A DNA stretch of 64,000 nucleotides, from positions 5,280,001 through 5,344,000 of the forward strand of contig NC_135726.1 of NCBI RefSeq assembly GCF_964656455.1. The letters run 5' to 3'. Source of the DNA: Halichoerus grypus (lineage: Eukaryota > Chordata > Mammalia > Carnivora > Phocidae). The translations under genes were made by a program, and so were the position numbers. Below, piece after piece: positions 1 through 11,929 of the stretch; position 1 is the stretch's first letter; each line of letters opens with the position of its first letter. The notes beneath the pieces were generated by a model, which was given only the letters and a program-made list of their open reading frames with translations, did not search any database and was not told the origin of the DNA.

Positions 1-1567
1 AACTCAAAGGTGCCTGAGAGACTGTCGCTGGCTTGAGATGCTGGCAAGTCATATGAGGAAACAGTGAAATCACTGGTGGGGAGAACACAGCGGGGTATGG
101 GGGCACCTTCAAAGAGCTCACTGATGAACCATCCTGCAGAAGGTTGGGTGGTTTCCTGGCTGGCTCCCAAGAGGGAGGGCTAGGACCAATGGGTGGAGAA
201 CAGATCTCAGCTTCTTCAGTGAAATATTTCAAACAGAGCTACTGAGAGCAGGCATGACTGGGATGAAGAGGGCTACCCCCCTCAAAGGGGTTCAGGCAAT
301 AGGCTGAGAGGGTGGGAAAGACTTTGAACTGAGTGCTCATTATCAGCCTGTTCAACCCTGATATTTTATGATGCCGTAAACTGTCTTGCCCTGGGTATTC
401 AGAGTCTATTAGCTCCTTTCCTTATTAGACACGTTTTCTTCTATTATGATGATTTAAATGGTCATAATGAACTTGTGGTTTTCATTATGAGCCACCTCAA
501 CTTTTTTCCCAATACAGGACATAAAGCATAAAATTGAAAGTACTTCATCCATTTGTAAGTTCTTGAGGGCAGTGCTATGCCTTATTCATGACTCTCCTTC
601 CCACCTCTCTGCACCCCAACCCCGATGCTTGGCTTCCAAGTAAGTCCATGCACAGGACTTATTTGCTCTGAATCGAAGACCTAATTCACACAAAGGAGGC
701 AGTAAGGACTATAAAGCTGACATATAATCAAAGCTTTTCATAGTTATAATCAACAGGGGGTAGCCCCTATTCTCCAAGCTAGAGCTATGAGGCTCACCCC
801 TGAATCTTCACTAATGCCAGTGAGGAAAATGGCACCCCATACTCTTGAGCCCCTCATGCATACTTTGTTAGTCCCCCCATTTCTTCAATCATCCAACAAT
901 CCAATATATCAGGACAATACACAGAGCTCTTCATCAGAGAAAAGTTAAGAAGCCTGGATGAATCTCAGTGTTGCTTGTTGATTCTAAAGGTGGGGGGGGG
1001 GGGGCACTTGGCGCTCACCATCTGAATTCAATTAATCTGATCAGACAGGAAATGAGCAGTCGAAATTGCCTTTGTGTTAGGTGGACATGACCCAAGACAC
1101 TTGGAGAGAAAGCGGGATGGCTGCCCTAATTTCTCAAGTGTCATCTAATCAAAAGGAAAAAAAGAAAAAAAAAAGTCAATATTATCTCAGGCAACTGGGG
1201 CCCAGCGTCTCTCCTTTCCCAGCTCTGTAGGGCCTTGAGCACTTTGACTGTTCCATGGGGCAAGTTGTTCATTCATTCAAACATTTGTGGGATGCCTACT
1301 ATGCGCACTGTTTAGTGAACATTGTTGTGGCAGGAGCAACCGGGTCAAAACTCTCTGCTCTCTTGAGTTTATATATTAGTGGTTGGTGACAGACAAGCTC
1401 TTTGGATAAAAATGTGGAGTGCTGGGTGGGGTGGGCAGTGGGCCAAAGACTGGAATATTAAACAGGGGGTCAGAGAAGGACTCGCTGAGATGACAACATT
1501 TGAGCATACCTGAATGGGAAAAAGGTGTGCAGAGACTAGATTTTATCTGCTAAGAAGGAAGTCCCCA
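1..1567. other. Unique intron, no recognisable gene
   Basis: Moderately AT-rich intron. Apart from a run of 13 G near 992 and A-rich runs near 1155-1175, I see no gene, repeat family or RNA that I can name. Confidence 0.5.
992..1004 (+). repeat. G13 homopolymer
   Basis: Thirteen consecutive G follow AAAGGT. It is a simple repeat that is likely to vary in length and to be error-prone in assembly. Confidence 0.9.
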
Positions 1568-1690
1568 GACTCATCCAAATCAGATTCAGCCTGGGAGCTT
1601 GCTTACAAACACTTTCAAGTCTACCCTTTAGGAGTTTCTAATTAGTAGATCCTGGGTGGGGCCTGAGACTATGCATATTTAACAAACACT
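1568..1690 (+). mobile_element. MER5A-like hAT-Charlie fragment
   Basis: The stretch carries the middle of a MER5-type MITE. It includes CAAATCAGATTCAGCCTGGG at the left, then a block resembling GGAGTTTCTAATTAGTAGATC and GGTGGGGCCTGAGA, and then ATTTAACAAACACTC. The terminal CAGTGGTTCTCA repeats are missing, so this is an internal, decayed fragment. Confidence 0.55.
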
Positions 1691-2439
1691 CTCTGCCTAT
1701 ATTTACATAATCATTAACTAATCCTCTCTCCCATCCACCTCCCAGAAAACCAACCTGCCCCCCTGCCCCTTATGCATTTAGCAAGTTATGCAGATTAGAC
1801 TCTATGCTGGGAGTGAGGATTTCCCTGGGGAAAAAGACAATCCTTTTCTTGTGGAAATACACTGTTTAGTGGGATTTATAGAAATTAATCAAACAGCCAC
1901 ATAAACATAAGTTCAAACAGCACTAAGGCCTTAAGGAGGGCTAGAGTAAGGAACTGTAGACCGTGACAGTGTCCTGAGCAGGGGTATCAGAAATGGCCTC
2001 CTTCAGGGTAGGCGTCAAAGAATGAGCGGGAGGAAGAACATTCTAGAAAGAGGGAAAAACATGCACCAAAGGGCCTGAGATAGAGAAAAGGTTCCTGATC
2101 AACAAGCCATTCTATCAATATAGGCTTTCTAGAACATTCTCTCCACTTCCAGCCTTGGTTGAAACCAGCTTTTCCCCTGAGGCCACCTTTCTGCCCACTG
2201 CCCTGCCCAGCAGAACTGTTGTCACTGAGGAAGGACTGTGGTGTTGGCCATGCAGAGGGGGAAGGCTGGAGGGCATGAGGCTGGCTTTAAGAGACTAAAA
2301 GTCTAAGCCAGGAGAGGTGGGCCGAGCCCAGGTAAGGGACGCAGAGGAAGAGAAGAAAATGGGAGCAAAGTGGTCAGAGGCGAAATTGGCAGCTCAACAC
2401 GTGGAGGCCAATATGGGTCAGGGGTTAAGGAGCTCTGAT

Positions 2440-2610
2440 GTCTGCACATGCAGATACCCTCCAGGTTCTCTACTAAATGTTGGATCGAGGGCAGTTTTTC
2501 ACCTCTTAGGTGCAGTGTTCTCATCTGTTGAATGTGGAGATAATTAAACCTGCCTCTTTGGGTGGTTTGAACATGGAAACTGATGACTGCTCTGTAGCAT
2601 TGAAGTACTC
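2440..2610 (+). repeat. MIR-like fragment
   Basis: A weak match to the MIR core: a CACCTCTTAGGTGCAGT block, then TTCTCATCTGTTGAATG and a run ending in AATTAAACCTGCC. It is highly diverged and the edges are uncertain. Confidence 0.4.
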
Positions 2611-3489
2611 CTCCCAGGGGAACCACAAGAGATCCACAAATGGTGGGTTAATTTGAAACCATATCTTTAAAGCATGTCTTTGTTTTTCCAGAGCCCTATG
2701 TGGTTGCTTTCAAATGGGCCACCCTGTAGGCTTCTTAAAAACTGATATTGTTTTAGAGCCACTTTGCTTGATTAAAGAAGTGATATGCACTGTAACCAGG
2801 GTGAAAGAATGCTCAGGAAATATCTTCTGGTTCCCCGATAAAACAAGCGCTGTAGTTATAAGATAAGAGCGTATTCTTTAAGGACCAGTCATGAGCACAG
2901 AGCGCAAGAATGATAGTGGAGGTTGGGTTGTTTGAGCGGCAGTGTGCTTCCTGTCCTATATTAACAACTGGACACGGAAATGGAAGGTTTGTTTCTAGCA
3001 AACGCATCAGTTAGCTCTGAGAGCAAAATCCACTTCTGCAACCCCCATAGGGTTGACGGAACCCCGCCGGATGGTGGTGCCAGAAACTCCAGGCCCAGGC
3101 AACAGACCAGATTTCCCACACTGACTCCCCCACAGCTCCCCCTTCAGTTTCAATGTTTGAGAAAAGCTAGTTAAGTGTGTCCAGCCCAATCAATCTCCAT
3201 GAACAGGGGTATTTCTCCAGCTTAGTACATCCTTCAGGACCACACAGGCCTATTGACCCAGATGATTGTGATTTGCTGCTTATTTCTGTGCAGCCTGGTG
3301 GGCCTGAGGCCCAGGAAGGCGTGAAGAAATTCGGTGAGCTCTTAACCACCACAACTTTGGATATCTACAAAACTTATAAGCACGTCATAAAACAATATTT
3401 TTTTCAGCCTTGAGAAACTCACATTTTAACAACATGGAAAAAGACTCACACGTGGCATGAAGTTGTAAGTGCAGGATGCATTTCTACCA

Positions 3490-3945
3490 GTGAGGCTTGA
3501 ACCAAACATTCCCTCTGCCTGAAATGCTCTCCTTCCAGCTCAGGCTTTCCTGTTGTTCAGGGCTGCTCGCCCTGCAGAAGGACTAAGTGGTCCTTGTCCA
3601 TCGTTGTCTCTGGACCTCTCAATCCTTCACAGGCCTTATTGCTCCCCAACACTGGGTGACACACTCATGTAAAATTTTAAATGTATCATCTGTCTCCTTC
3701 ACTAGAATATAGTCTTTGTAATTGGAAATTCGGTCTATTGACTGGGCCTGGGCATTTCAGGCACAAGCATTCTGTGCAGATCAGTCAACCATGTGGTGAT
3801 TTCAGAAGTGGATTTGGCTGTCAGAGCTAACTGATGAGGCTGGGGACCTTGTCTTGTCTGGCCTGCATCCCCACTGAGTAACACCATGCCTGAAACACAG
3901 AGGTACTCCATAAATTTTTGTTGAATGAATAAATAAGAAGTACTC
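3490..3945 (+). mobile_element. LINE-2 (L2) 3' region
   Basis: The L2 3' signature runs in the sense direction. It begins with CCTCTGCCTGAAATGCTCT and a CTTTCCTG block, continues through CACTAGAATATAG, and ends with the classic CATGCCTGAAACACAGAGG followed by TTTTTGTTGAATGAATAAAT. It is diverged and broken by small indels, as expected for an ancient L2. Confidence 0.75.
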
Positions 3946-3949
3946 AAAT

Positions 3950-6480
3950 ATGAGTTAAATGAATTAACTATCTAAAAATCATTACAAAAATTAAGAGAGA
4001 TAATGGATGGGAGAGCACTTTGTAAACTCTAAGGCACAACACAAATGTTTACTTACTATCACTGTGATATGTGGGATGAATCAAATCAAAAATAATTTGC
4101 AGTGACAAGATCTTCATATGGATCACTTAGGTTTGAAGAGATTAATCCAGCTCAAGAGGATTGAATATAAACTATTACTTCCCAATTGCAGTGGCAGAGA
4201 TGATTGGACAGTAGCATTTTTATTGGAATTGATTTATAGTCAATATCTACATAGAATTTATTGTGAAATTTTTCTCTAATTATTTGAAGTGAACAATTAC
4301 GGTTAAAGACTTTTCAGGGAAAGATACAAGAAGGGCTTCTATAAATAAGGGTGGCTCATGAGCACTACATTCCATGCAAGTACCATGAATTATTTCCTTA
4401 TTTTCATGGAGAAACCAGCAATATGATGACTTTATGGTCTTAGGTGTGCATTTTGTCTTTCTTTTCTTCACTAGTACTTTCAGGGACCACCTTCTTTAAA
4501 TAGAAGCTCATTATCCTGGGTTGGAGTTCAGACAGCAGCTGCAATTTTCGTCAACTTTGCCTCATTGTGGGCAGAATTGCTGTGTAGGTCCAATTCAAGA
4601 ACACAGCTAGTGGTCTTAAGCCAGGGTTAGGAGAAGCCCAGCTTGGGAGCTGACTTGAGCCCAAATCTGTAAGATTTACTAAAATATCACTAGAAATACA
4701 ATGAGATGAACAAAGTTTTAGCTCATAGACTTTATCCAGGGAATATATATATGTATATACTATGTTTTCTTTGAAAGACTACTGGGGATGGGACCTAAGC
4801 CCTCAAAGAAATAGATGTCATTGGTAACAGGCAATGAACTGCCTTCCAAGAAGTCACTGTAGAATTTTATTTGCTAAGTCAAGCTCATCAATACCTGCAA
4901 CCCTCCGTTCTTCTAACCACCAACTCCTAGTTGGGTCTGATAGACCAAGAGCTAATTTTTCTGTCCTGCATAAGTAAAAAATGAATCATTTGATAATGCA
5001 AGAATCTCCTATTTTAAGGCACATTTTCAGATATGTGGTTCATTGGTTCATTGGTATGTCTTTGCGTTGAGTTTGCCTGTGAGCAAAGAGCATCACTACC
5101 TCTTCCATCTCGTCTTGGAGCCCTCGGTGGTGCGTGTTAGCCTTTCAGACAAAAACAAGAACAGAGAGAGGATGAGTCTACAACTTGATGCTGCTCCTTG
5201 GTAGAATTCTAAAACCAATCAGTAAACACTCAGCCCTAAAGGAAACTAGTAGATGTGTGTGGATTACAACAAAATGCTTTTTCTCGGTGGTATGCAAGAT
5301 TATTGTAGATGGTATAAAGATGAAAATTTGCTTTTCTTGTTTATGTTGACATGGGATCAGCCAACAATAAGTATCACATAAAAATCTATGTTTATATCAG
5401 TATTATAGAATTAGGATCAAGTAACCTTGGCACCGAAATGGAGGACAAAGCATGAAGTTGAGAAGTGAATGACTGACGCTGGGGAAACATGGCATTAATG
5501 CTTACAGCAAGCCTGCCTCCCGGGTCTCTGCCATGGCCGAAACCTGCAGCCCTAAGTGATGTGGGTTAGAGCCTCCAAGGGCTTGAGTTGGTTCAGTGTG
5601 AATGAGCCCTGTGTACTCCTGCTGAGGGCCCTCCCCGAGCCCCTGAGAAGTGCAAGCTGCTTTGTCTTGTCATGGTGCCAATTTCAGGAATTCTATTTTG
5701 CATATTTAAAAAAAAATTGGTGGAGCTGAATCCGGAGCTGCCTCTGAATAAAAAGGCTTTGTTTGCAGAAAGTTTATAGATAGTGTGACTTACAAGGTAG
5801 TGGAAATTTGGAGGAGGAAACAGGTAAAGGGAAAATGGAATCATAAGTTACGTTCTTGTAAGTGGAAGGGGGAAGGGAAGAGGAAGGTGGGGAAGGGTAG
5901 GGAAACGCAGAATCTTTAAAAATGTCTTTGGCACTAGGGAAAGAAGCAAATCTATAAATGTAAATGATGTGTAAATAATTCTTATCATGAGAAAACATGC
6001 CTGGGAGGATAGGAGATGATAGATAGGAATGTGTCTTGAAAAATACGAAGCATCCTCTGAACAGGAGGGAGAATGATTAAGTGTGAAATCTGCATAGATG
6101 AATGCCTTTGTGCATAGAGACAGCGATCTGCATTCATACATGGATTCGTACCCACACATATGTGCTGCGGACGTGCCCAAGGATTTATACACATCTTTCC
6201 CATGGACGTCGACATCCATAATTCATGCTTTTTCCTTGGTGATTTAAATATTTTAAATTTCACAATGGGGGTGGCTCAGTAATGAAAGCTTCCCATTATA
6301 CAACAATGACTGTAATTCTCAGATGCCCAAAACAAACCATATTTCCTTTTGGGCATATTATTGCAGTGAAACAAAGCCACATCCCAAAATGTAAACCCTG
6401 AGCTTGTCAACTTTTCTGTATAGAGCTGCTTCCTAAATATACACTTTATTCCACCCAAACACAGCATGACAGGGCCATCC
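3950..6480. other. Unique intron with no gene
   Basis: AT-rich intron. A short (AT)n/(TATG) patch lies near 4744-4760 and a purine-rich tract near 5861-5906. The reading frames here are short and have no recognisable family, and I saw no splice-flanked exon. Confidence 0.5.
5861..5906 (+). repeat. Purine-rich (GGAAG)n-like tract
   Basis: An almost uninterrupted G/A tract made of AGG, GGGAA and GAAGGG units. Low complexity; no gene. Confidence 0.75.
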
Positions 6481-6810
6481 GAGCACTAAAAGAGCCATTA
6501 AATACTCATGTTATACTGTTTTAATTACAAGCTGCCCCCTTTTCGGGCTTATTTCAACAGATTATTGCCCTGCTGTGTAACAGTGTATAAAGAATCAGCA
6601 GTATCTCTTGCTGGTATATTGTGGAAATTAAAATTCTCAATACTACTTCAGTAATTAATTTCCAAAGAGAAACCAGTTTAGTTTAATAAAGAGATTAATG
6701 AAAATGTTGCAGAAGATATATTTCTCAGGAGGCGTAGCGCATTATTTTCTTGCATTCGAAATAATATACCATTTCGAAGGACTTAGTAAATCTAGTCTCA
6801 ATCAATTGTG
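6480..6810. promoter_or_regulatory. Candidate AT-rich noncoding element
   Basis: No repeat family is recognisable here. The stretch is dense in homeodomain-type cores: TTTTAATTACAAG near 6520, AGTAATTAATTTCC near 6650 and GAGATTAATGAAAA near 6690. Repeat-free AT-rich islands of this kind in long developmental-gene introns are often conserved elements. That is inference only, since no alignment was possible. Confidence 0.25.
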
Positions 6811-7094
6811 TTTAACTTAGCATAGGGGGTTTAAAGAAGCAGGGCAGACAAACCAGATCAGACCGTCCCCAAGGTACAGAGGGATCGAGGGGTTCCCCAG
6901 CAGGGAAGTTGTCTGGATGGCGAGTTGTCTGTCGCGTATCGGGGGCTACGTGGGGAAGAGCACGTACAGGAGGATGAAGTTGGTCGCTGGTCAAAGGTGA
7001 GGTCGGGTCTTGGGTACAGATGGGCAGTGTAGGAAGTGATGTGACCCAATCCACTACTACCACCACCATGTATTAGGGTCAACAGAACCCTTCT

Positions 7095-7300
7095 TTTACT
7101 GACTGCTTTTTACATGTATTGATCACATGTATTCGTTACAACATCTCTAGGATGTGCACACTGTCATCAAGCTTATTTCATACACGGGGAAGTAAAGGTA
7201 AAGGGAAATTAGGTGACTTCCCGACATTTCAGCAAGTGAATTAGAAAGCTGGAACTAAAAGTCAAAACTTACTCCAGATCCCATGTTGTTAGAACATGCC
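7095..7300 (-). repeat. MIR SINE, antisense
   Basis: Antisense MIR order is visible: CATGTATTCGTTACAACATC, then the CTAGGATGTGC block, a CATACACGGGGAAGTAAAGG stretch standing for the usual 'threshold to gray' tract, then GGTGACTTCC and a CAAGTGAATTAGAAAGC end. Confidence 0.65.
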
Positions 7301-7433
7301 CCATTCACTGTGTCAGATGCCCATTTAGGGTTTTCAGACTACATCAACTCTAGATTGGGGCCCTGGAGTAAGGATTTACCATGACTGGGGTGGGCTTGAG
7401 GACTCGGTGGGCTGAAAAAGTGTTCTTTGGCAC

Positions 7434-7483
7434 AAGAAGAAACCATGAGGAAAAAAAAAAAAAAAAAAAGAAGAAACCATGAG
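7434..7483 (+). mobile_element. Tail-only retro-insertion: poly(A) flanked by a 16-bp duplication
   Basis: The 16-mer AAGAAGAAACCATGAG occurs at 7434-7449 and again at 7468-7483. Between the copies there is only one G and a run of A (A7451-A7469, partly shared with the second copy). A perfect direct duplication bounding a poly(A) run is the mark of target-primed reverse transcription. Here the element was truncated almost to its tail. Polymerase slippage is less likely, because the repeated unit is not itself low-complexity. Confidence 0.65.
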
Positions 7484-7959
7484 AGGAGAAAGATGGTGTT
7501 GCTAAAGACAAAAGAGTTACACTCTCTTCCACCCCTCCCGTGGAGTCCTAAAAGGTGTACAGAAGCATGGTGTGTTGTGAAGGAAAGACACACTGTTTAA
7601 ACTATGCCTGTGGTGGTAGATTAAGTGAAGGCAGCAAACTTGACTGATAACAACATGAAGTTCCAAGTCTCCGTGGTTTCACAGAATTGGCCCATTTTAC
7701 AGCTGGGACCGCGCGAGCACATTCAGTGCAGATCTGTGGACAGGAGCACTGTGAAGCCAGAAACCCCAAGCACTTACACTTCCATATTTTCTCCAGAGGC
7801 TTTCGGGACCGGGGTGGCCTCAGAACCCTGCCCGGGCTGGGGATCACCCCTCTGAGCTCCCGCAGCCCTCCGAACCTTGCTGTAACCCTCTCCATACCTG
7901 TCTAACAACCGTTCATGAATTTGTCTCATGGGCTGCATCTTTATACCTTCCAGCTCCAG

Positions 7960-8090
7960 CTCCAGCTGGATGACCTGGCACAGTTTACGTCGTCACAGTT
8001 TACGTCGTCCATACACAGAGGACAGTGTGCCTATTTATCACACTTACAGAAATAATATGTTACGTAATATTTTGATGAAACGTTATAAAC
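7960..8090 (+). promoter_or_regulatory. Candidate element with clustered ACGT (bZIP-like) cores
   Basis: A perfect 15-bp tandem duplication at 7979-8008 (unit CACAGTTTACGTCGT) places two TTACGTCG cores 15 bp apart. A perfect palindrome TTACGTAA (8060-8067) follows, then AACGTT near 8078. TTACGTAA matches the preferred site of PAR-bZIP/NFIL3 factors and TTACGTCG resembles a CRE half site. Three ACGT cores within 80 bp is striking in CpG-poor intron. Function is inferred only. Confidence 0.3.
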
Positions 8091-9140
8091 CAAATCTGTG
8101 GTGACAGGCTTTGTCCTGCACTTTAAATATTCTCTGGGGTCCGGGAAGGAGGAATGTGACATGGGGGCATGCCATCCAGCGTGTTCTCTGCCATGATGTA
8201 AATTACATTATGCGACAACACAACAGCTGAATTTTTAAGAAGCCTCATGTTTTCAAAAAGCAGGATAGAAAAGCAGTTGCTTCTCTAATAGAAAAGAAGA
8301 TGCTTGAGAGTTCCGGACTCGGTAAGTCATTGTTTTTCTGTTTAAAACATCAACAATAAAGGCATCTTTACAGATTAAAGTGGGTTTGATTACTGACAAC
8401 TGAAGCTGAGGAAGGTGGCTGGTCAGAATGGAATAATGGTGCTTCTTTGATACCCTCCAGTCTTTCTGTTTTGGCCTCGTTCTTGCACTCAGCCATGGCC
8501 AAGGTCACCGCCAACAATGAGAACCAAAGAATGCCGGGCAGAACCCAAGAATGGGACAGGCAAGCAAAGCAGCTCGAGGCCTTTCTGCTGTGTCCTCAGC
8601 AACTAATTTCCGAAGGGCCCATGCCCAGCTACCATCTGCCCCCAGTAGTGGATGACAGAATATAAATCATATTCCTTAGTCAATCACACTGCGTTCAGTT
8701 CAAATTTTGACAACTTTTTAGTGTAGGAGGAATGCCGACACCCAGGAATATAACGGACCAGGATGCTACACACACATCGAAATGTATATTTCATTTCATG
8801 CCATTAATACTCTCCAAAAATGTTCTATAGAGAGTTTATATGCAATTAAATGCAACATGAAATATTTTTATAGTTTGTATCACATACGTGAATTCACAAC
8901 TCAGAAAAAGTAACTGAAATGCTGTGTGTCCTGACGTTGGTTTGGCTGGAGACACTGCTGCCCTGTCGACCCCGCCATGGTGCGCCAACCTCCCCGCCAT
9001 GCGTGCGCCAACTCCAGGCAGCCCTGCTGTGGACAGGAGCAAGACGTGCCCCACACGGCAGCAGCACGCGGCCCGCACACAGAGTGTTACCATCCAGCTG
9101 GTCCCTTGCTTGTGCTCCCAGGGGACTCCCTATATTTCCT
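8090..9140. other. Unique intron with no gene
   Basis: No repeat family or exon is recognised. Short open frames near 8447-8665 and 8919-9157 have no recognisable product, and the second set runs into a SINE tail. Confidence 0.5.
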
Positions 9141-9141
9141 T

Positions 9142-9362
9142 CTTTTTTTTTAAATAAAGATTTTATTTATTTATTTGGAAAGAGAGCAGCATGCACATAT
9201 GAATGGGAAGAGGGGCGTGGGTGGGGGGAGAGAGAGAATCTCATGCAAACTCCCCACTGAGCAGGGAGACTGACTCGGGGCTCAATCCCACAACCCTGAG
9301 ATCTCGACCTGAGCTGAAATCAAGAGTCAGACACTAAACCAACTGAGCCACCCAGGCGCCCT
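9142..9362 (-). mobile_element. CAN-SINE (tRNA-Lys-derived), antisense
   Basis: The element reads in antisense: a poly(T)/AAAGATTTTATTTATTTATTTGG tail, then a purine-rich (GA) region and the inverted tRNA-like body. It ends with GAGCCACCCAGGCGCCCTGA, the complement of the CAN-SINE 5' head. Possible imperfect target duplications are TATTTCCTTCTT and TAATTTCTTTCT. Confidence 0.93.
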
Positions 9363-9412
9363 GAATAATTTCTTTCTCATATATTGTAGAGGGTCCGTAG
9401 GACATGGATATG

Positions 9413-9624
9413 GACACACACACATACATGTGCATACATACACCTGCATCTACATCACTGTGCTGAACTGCAATGCAGCTGTTTTAATGTGTGTAATTAT
9501 TATTATATCAATTGCTGTTATCAAGGGTTTACTGTTCCTATCACTGTGTGGGTGTATGTGCGCACGTGTGTGTTTGTAGGCACATGGGTGTATGTGTACG
9601 TGTACCCATCTCTACCCATCTCTA
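9413..9624 (+). repeat. Degenerate (CA)n/(TG)n patches
   Basis: GACACACACACATACATG lies at about 9413-9430, and a TG-rich stretch with GCGCACGTGTGTGT near 9558-9575. A perfect 10-bp tandem repeat ACCCATCTCT sits at 9604-9623. Confidence 0.7.
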
Positions 9625-9765
9625 AACCTTAATCCTTATCAGAGCCCTTGAAAGGGGATGCTGTTGCCATCACTGCACCGATGATGCAGCCATGGCTCAG
9701 AGAGGTGAAGTGAGGTGCTCAAGGTCACACAGCTGTGGTTCACTGAGGTGGGATTAACGATGAGA
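9625..9765 (-). repeat. MIR SINE, antisense
   Basis: CTTAATCCTTATCAGAGCCC is followed by a GATGCAGCCATGGCTCAGAG stretch and then GTGAAGTGAGGTGCTCAAGG and TCACACAGCTGTGG. This is the standard antisense MIR order. Confidence 0.75.
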
Positions 9766-9959
9766 GGCGCTCCCTTCCAAAGCCTGGTCTATTGGCTATC
9801 ATTTTATCCTGCCTCCTTCTCACGGACAGGGACCATGTCTTCTGATTGCTTTGATACCCAGCCCAATGCCTACAAGAGAAGCCAAACTGATGGCCTATTG
9901 GATGTTGGGGCAAACACAGTAATGAAGGAAGGAAGGAATTGAGGAGATGCAAACGAAGC

Positions 9960-11808
9960 AGGCACTTATTACTTATTTGAAGTCCTTCCTACTTGGCAGA
10001 ATAATCAGTTACATTTGGGTGTCTACCATTTTCCACCAGGCCCTGTGGCCACAGGAGGTGTTCCCATCCAAATTCAGGGATAAATTCTAATAATCTACCA
10101 TTCGTGGTCACCGCCTTTCCCTTGCTAGTGATCGGTTTAGAGGAGTCCTTCCCCCGGTCTGGCCCGTGAGGCATGAGGGCGCATGAGCTGGGGATGTGGG
10201 CATCTGGGAGAGTGGTGACAAAGACACACAAAGGGAGAGGTGGGTTCTTGCTTCACCTGAAGCCGATATGCCTGCCAGCAACATCTGTATCCATACAGCT
10301 GTCCTGAGCACAGGGAGGGAGGGTCAGCCTGCAGGACATCCCGCGGGCTGAGAGCGACCAGGCAGAAAGGCGGGCAGAACCCGATCCTCGATGCTGGTGA
10401 GATGCTACATGAACCATCCCAGGGGCTTCCCGACACCTTCAGGCTCTGTTTTGTGAGATGGTGCACTTCCCTCACTGTTGACAACAGTTGGGTTGGGATT
10501 TCTGTTACTCGCTTCCAACGGCAGTGTGTTTTAACAAAGACTGTAGGTCCTGGCTGCACTTCGGGGTTTCACCAGCTCCTCCCCACGAGATCCCTGATGC
10601 CAAGGAGGAAAATGAAGCTGGAAATCCTGGCATGGAGATACTGAAGTCGACAAGGTGATCTGGGGCAACAGCGATCCCAGCTGATGTCAGCTGCAATCCG
10701 AGCGGGACTGGAGAAGGGAAAAGGGGCTGAAGGCTCAGCGAGAGACAGAGGTGCCTGGGAGTCACAGAAGGTGAGGAGGGGGCTCCATGCTCGAGACCAG
10801 TGTGGTGGGCGAAGTGCAGGCTTCACCAAGAAGCACTTAGAGGGCTGAAAGCGAGGCCCCTGGGAGAGAGTGGCCTCACCGGCCACCACGAATGAGGTGA
10901 AAGGCAGCCAGTTCCTGCTGTTTGTGGAGCAGGGACCCTGAACCTCCATACGGGAGATGCTTGCTCAGTGCTTGCTACGTAATCTCTTTTTTAGGCTTCT
11001 TTGCCTTGACTTAAGAGGCTTGGTAAAGAGCAAAGTCTGCCTTTCTATTCTTTTAGGTGTTTCCAGGAATGTTGAGAGGGGAGACCACTCCCCAGAAACC
11101 AACTTCTAGAAGGGACTATCTGAGGACACACGGATGAACACACTGATAGGATCGTTATAGACAATGTGGCTGCCATTAAGTGAGGCATTCAATTTTAATA
11201 ATATCCTATGTTATGGCCAACTTATATCCTGAAGGTCATATTTTAAGGGGCTGTTTTTCCATATCACACCATACAGTGAAGGGTGGCCAGGAAGGAGGGA
11301 AGACTCTTCATATGAAGAATGGTCAAAAGAATCTGCCCTCACATATCTGAGATCTGGTATATGGAATGGTTAGTAGATCTCTGTGTTTCTCAAGAAGGAA
11401 GAACCAGAAGGAAATGAATGTTTTCTAACAGGCAGATTTGAGCTCAGTGCAATGCAGTTTCCTCATACCCTAATCTGAAAACGAAAGGTTACTGTTCTAT
11501 ACTCACTGATCACTGGAAATGCTCCAAATGTTTAAGACAAAAAAAAAACAAAACACAAAACTGGACGACCACCTCAAGTAAGAGGACGTTGTGTGCAAAA
11601 AAGGTGGAAGAGTTGATTTCTGTAATTACTTCCCATCTGAGGCCTTATGAAAAACCTGTATCATTGAATTCATAGAATGGAATGCTATGTCTCTTTAGGA
11701 GACATGGCTCCTTTTCTTCTGGTATAATCACCCTCAGCCCATCTGTCTTCTCCCTCCTCAGTTATTTATATGTATTTCTTACAGTGTATTCATTTATTAA
11801 ATAAAACG
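9960..11808. other. Unique intron with no gene
   Basis: GC-moderate intron without a recognised repeat. Overlapping open frames of up to 140 codons near 10137-10559 and 10569-10949 have no domain, signal or family resemblance. I treat them as chance frames in locally stop-poor DNA. Confidence 0.5.
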
Positions 11809-11928
11809 TGGGGTGCCTGGCTGGCTCAGTCGGTGGAGTATGCGACTCTTGATCTTGGGGCTATGAGTTTGAGCCCCACGTTGGGCATAGAGATTACTTA
11901 AAAACAGTAAAATCCTAAAAAAAAAAAA
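11809..11928 (+). mobile_element. Older CAN-SINE, short form
   Basis: GGGGTGCCTGGCTGGCTCAG opens the element. A tRNA-like body with GAGTTTGAGCCCCACGTTGG (B-box region) and GGGCATAGAGATTACTTAAA follows, and it ends in an A run. It lacks the long CT-rich domain of the younger copies, so it is an older subfamily. Confidence 0.9.
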
Positions 11929-11929
11929 T

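Noticed and set aside
10137..10949. Overlapping frames of 126-140 codons on the minus strand
   Set aside because: No recognisable domain, and neighbouring opposite-strand frames exist, as expected of stop-poor random sequence.
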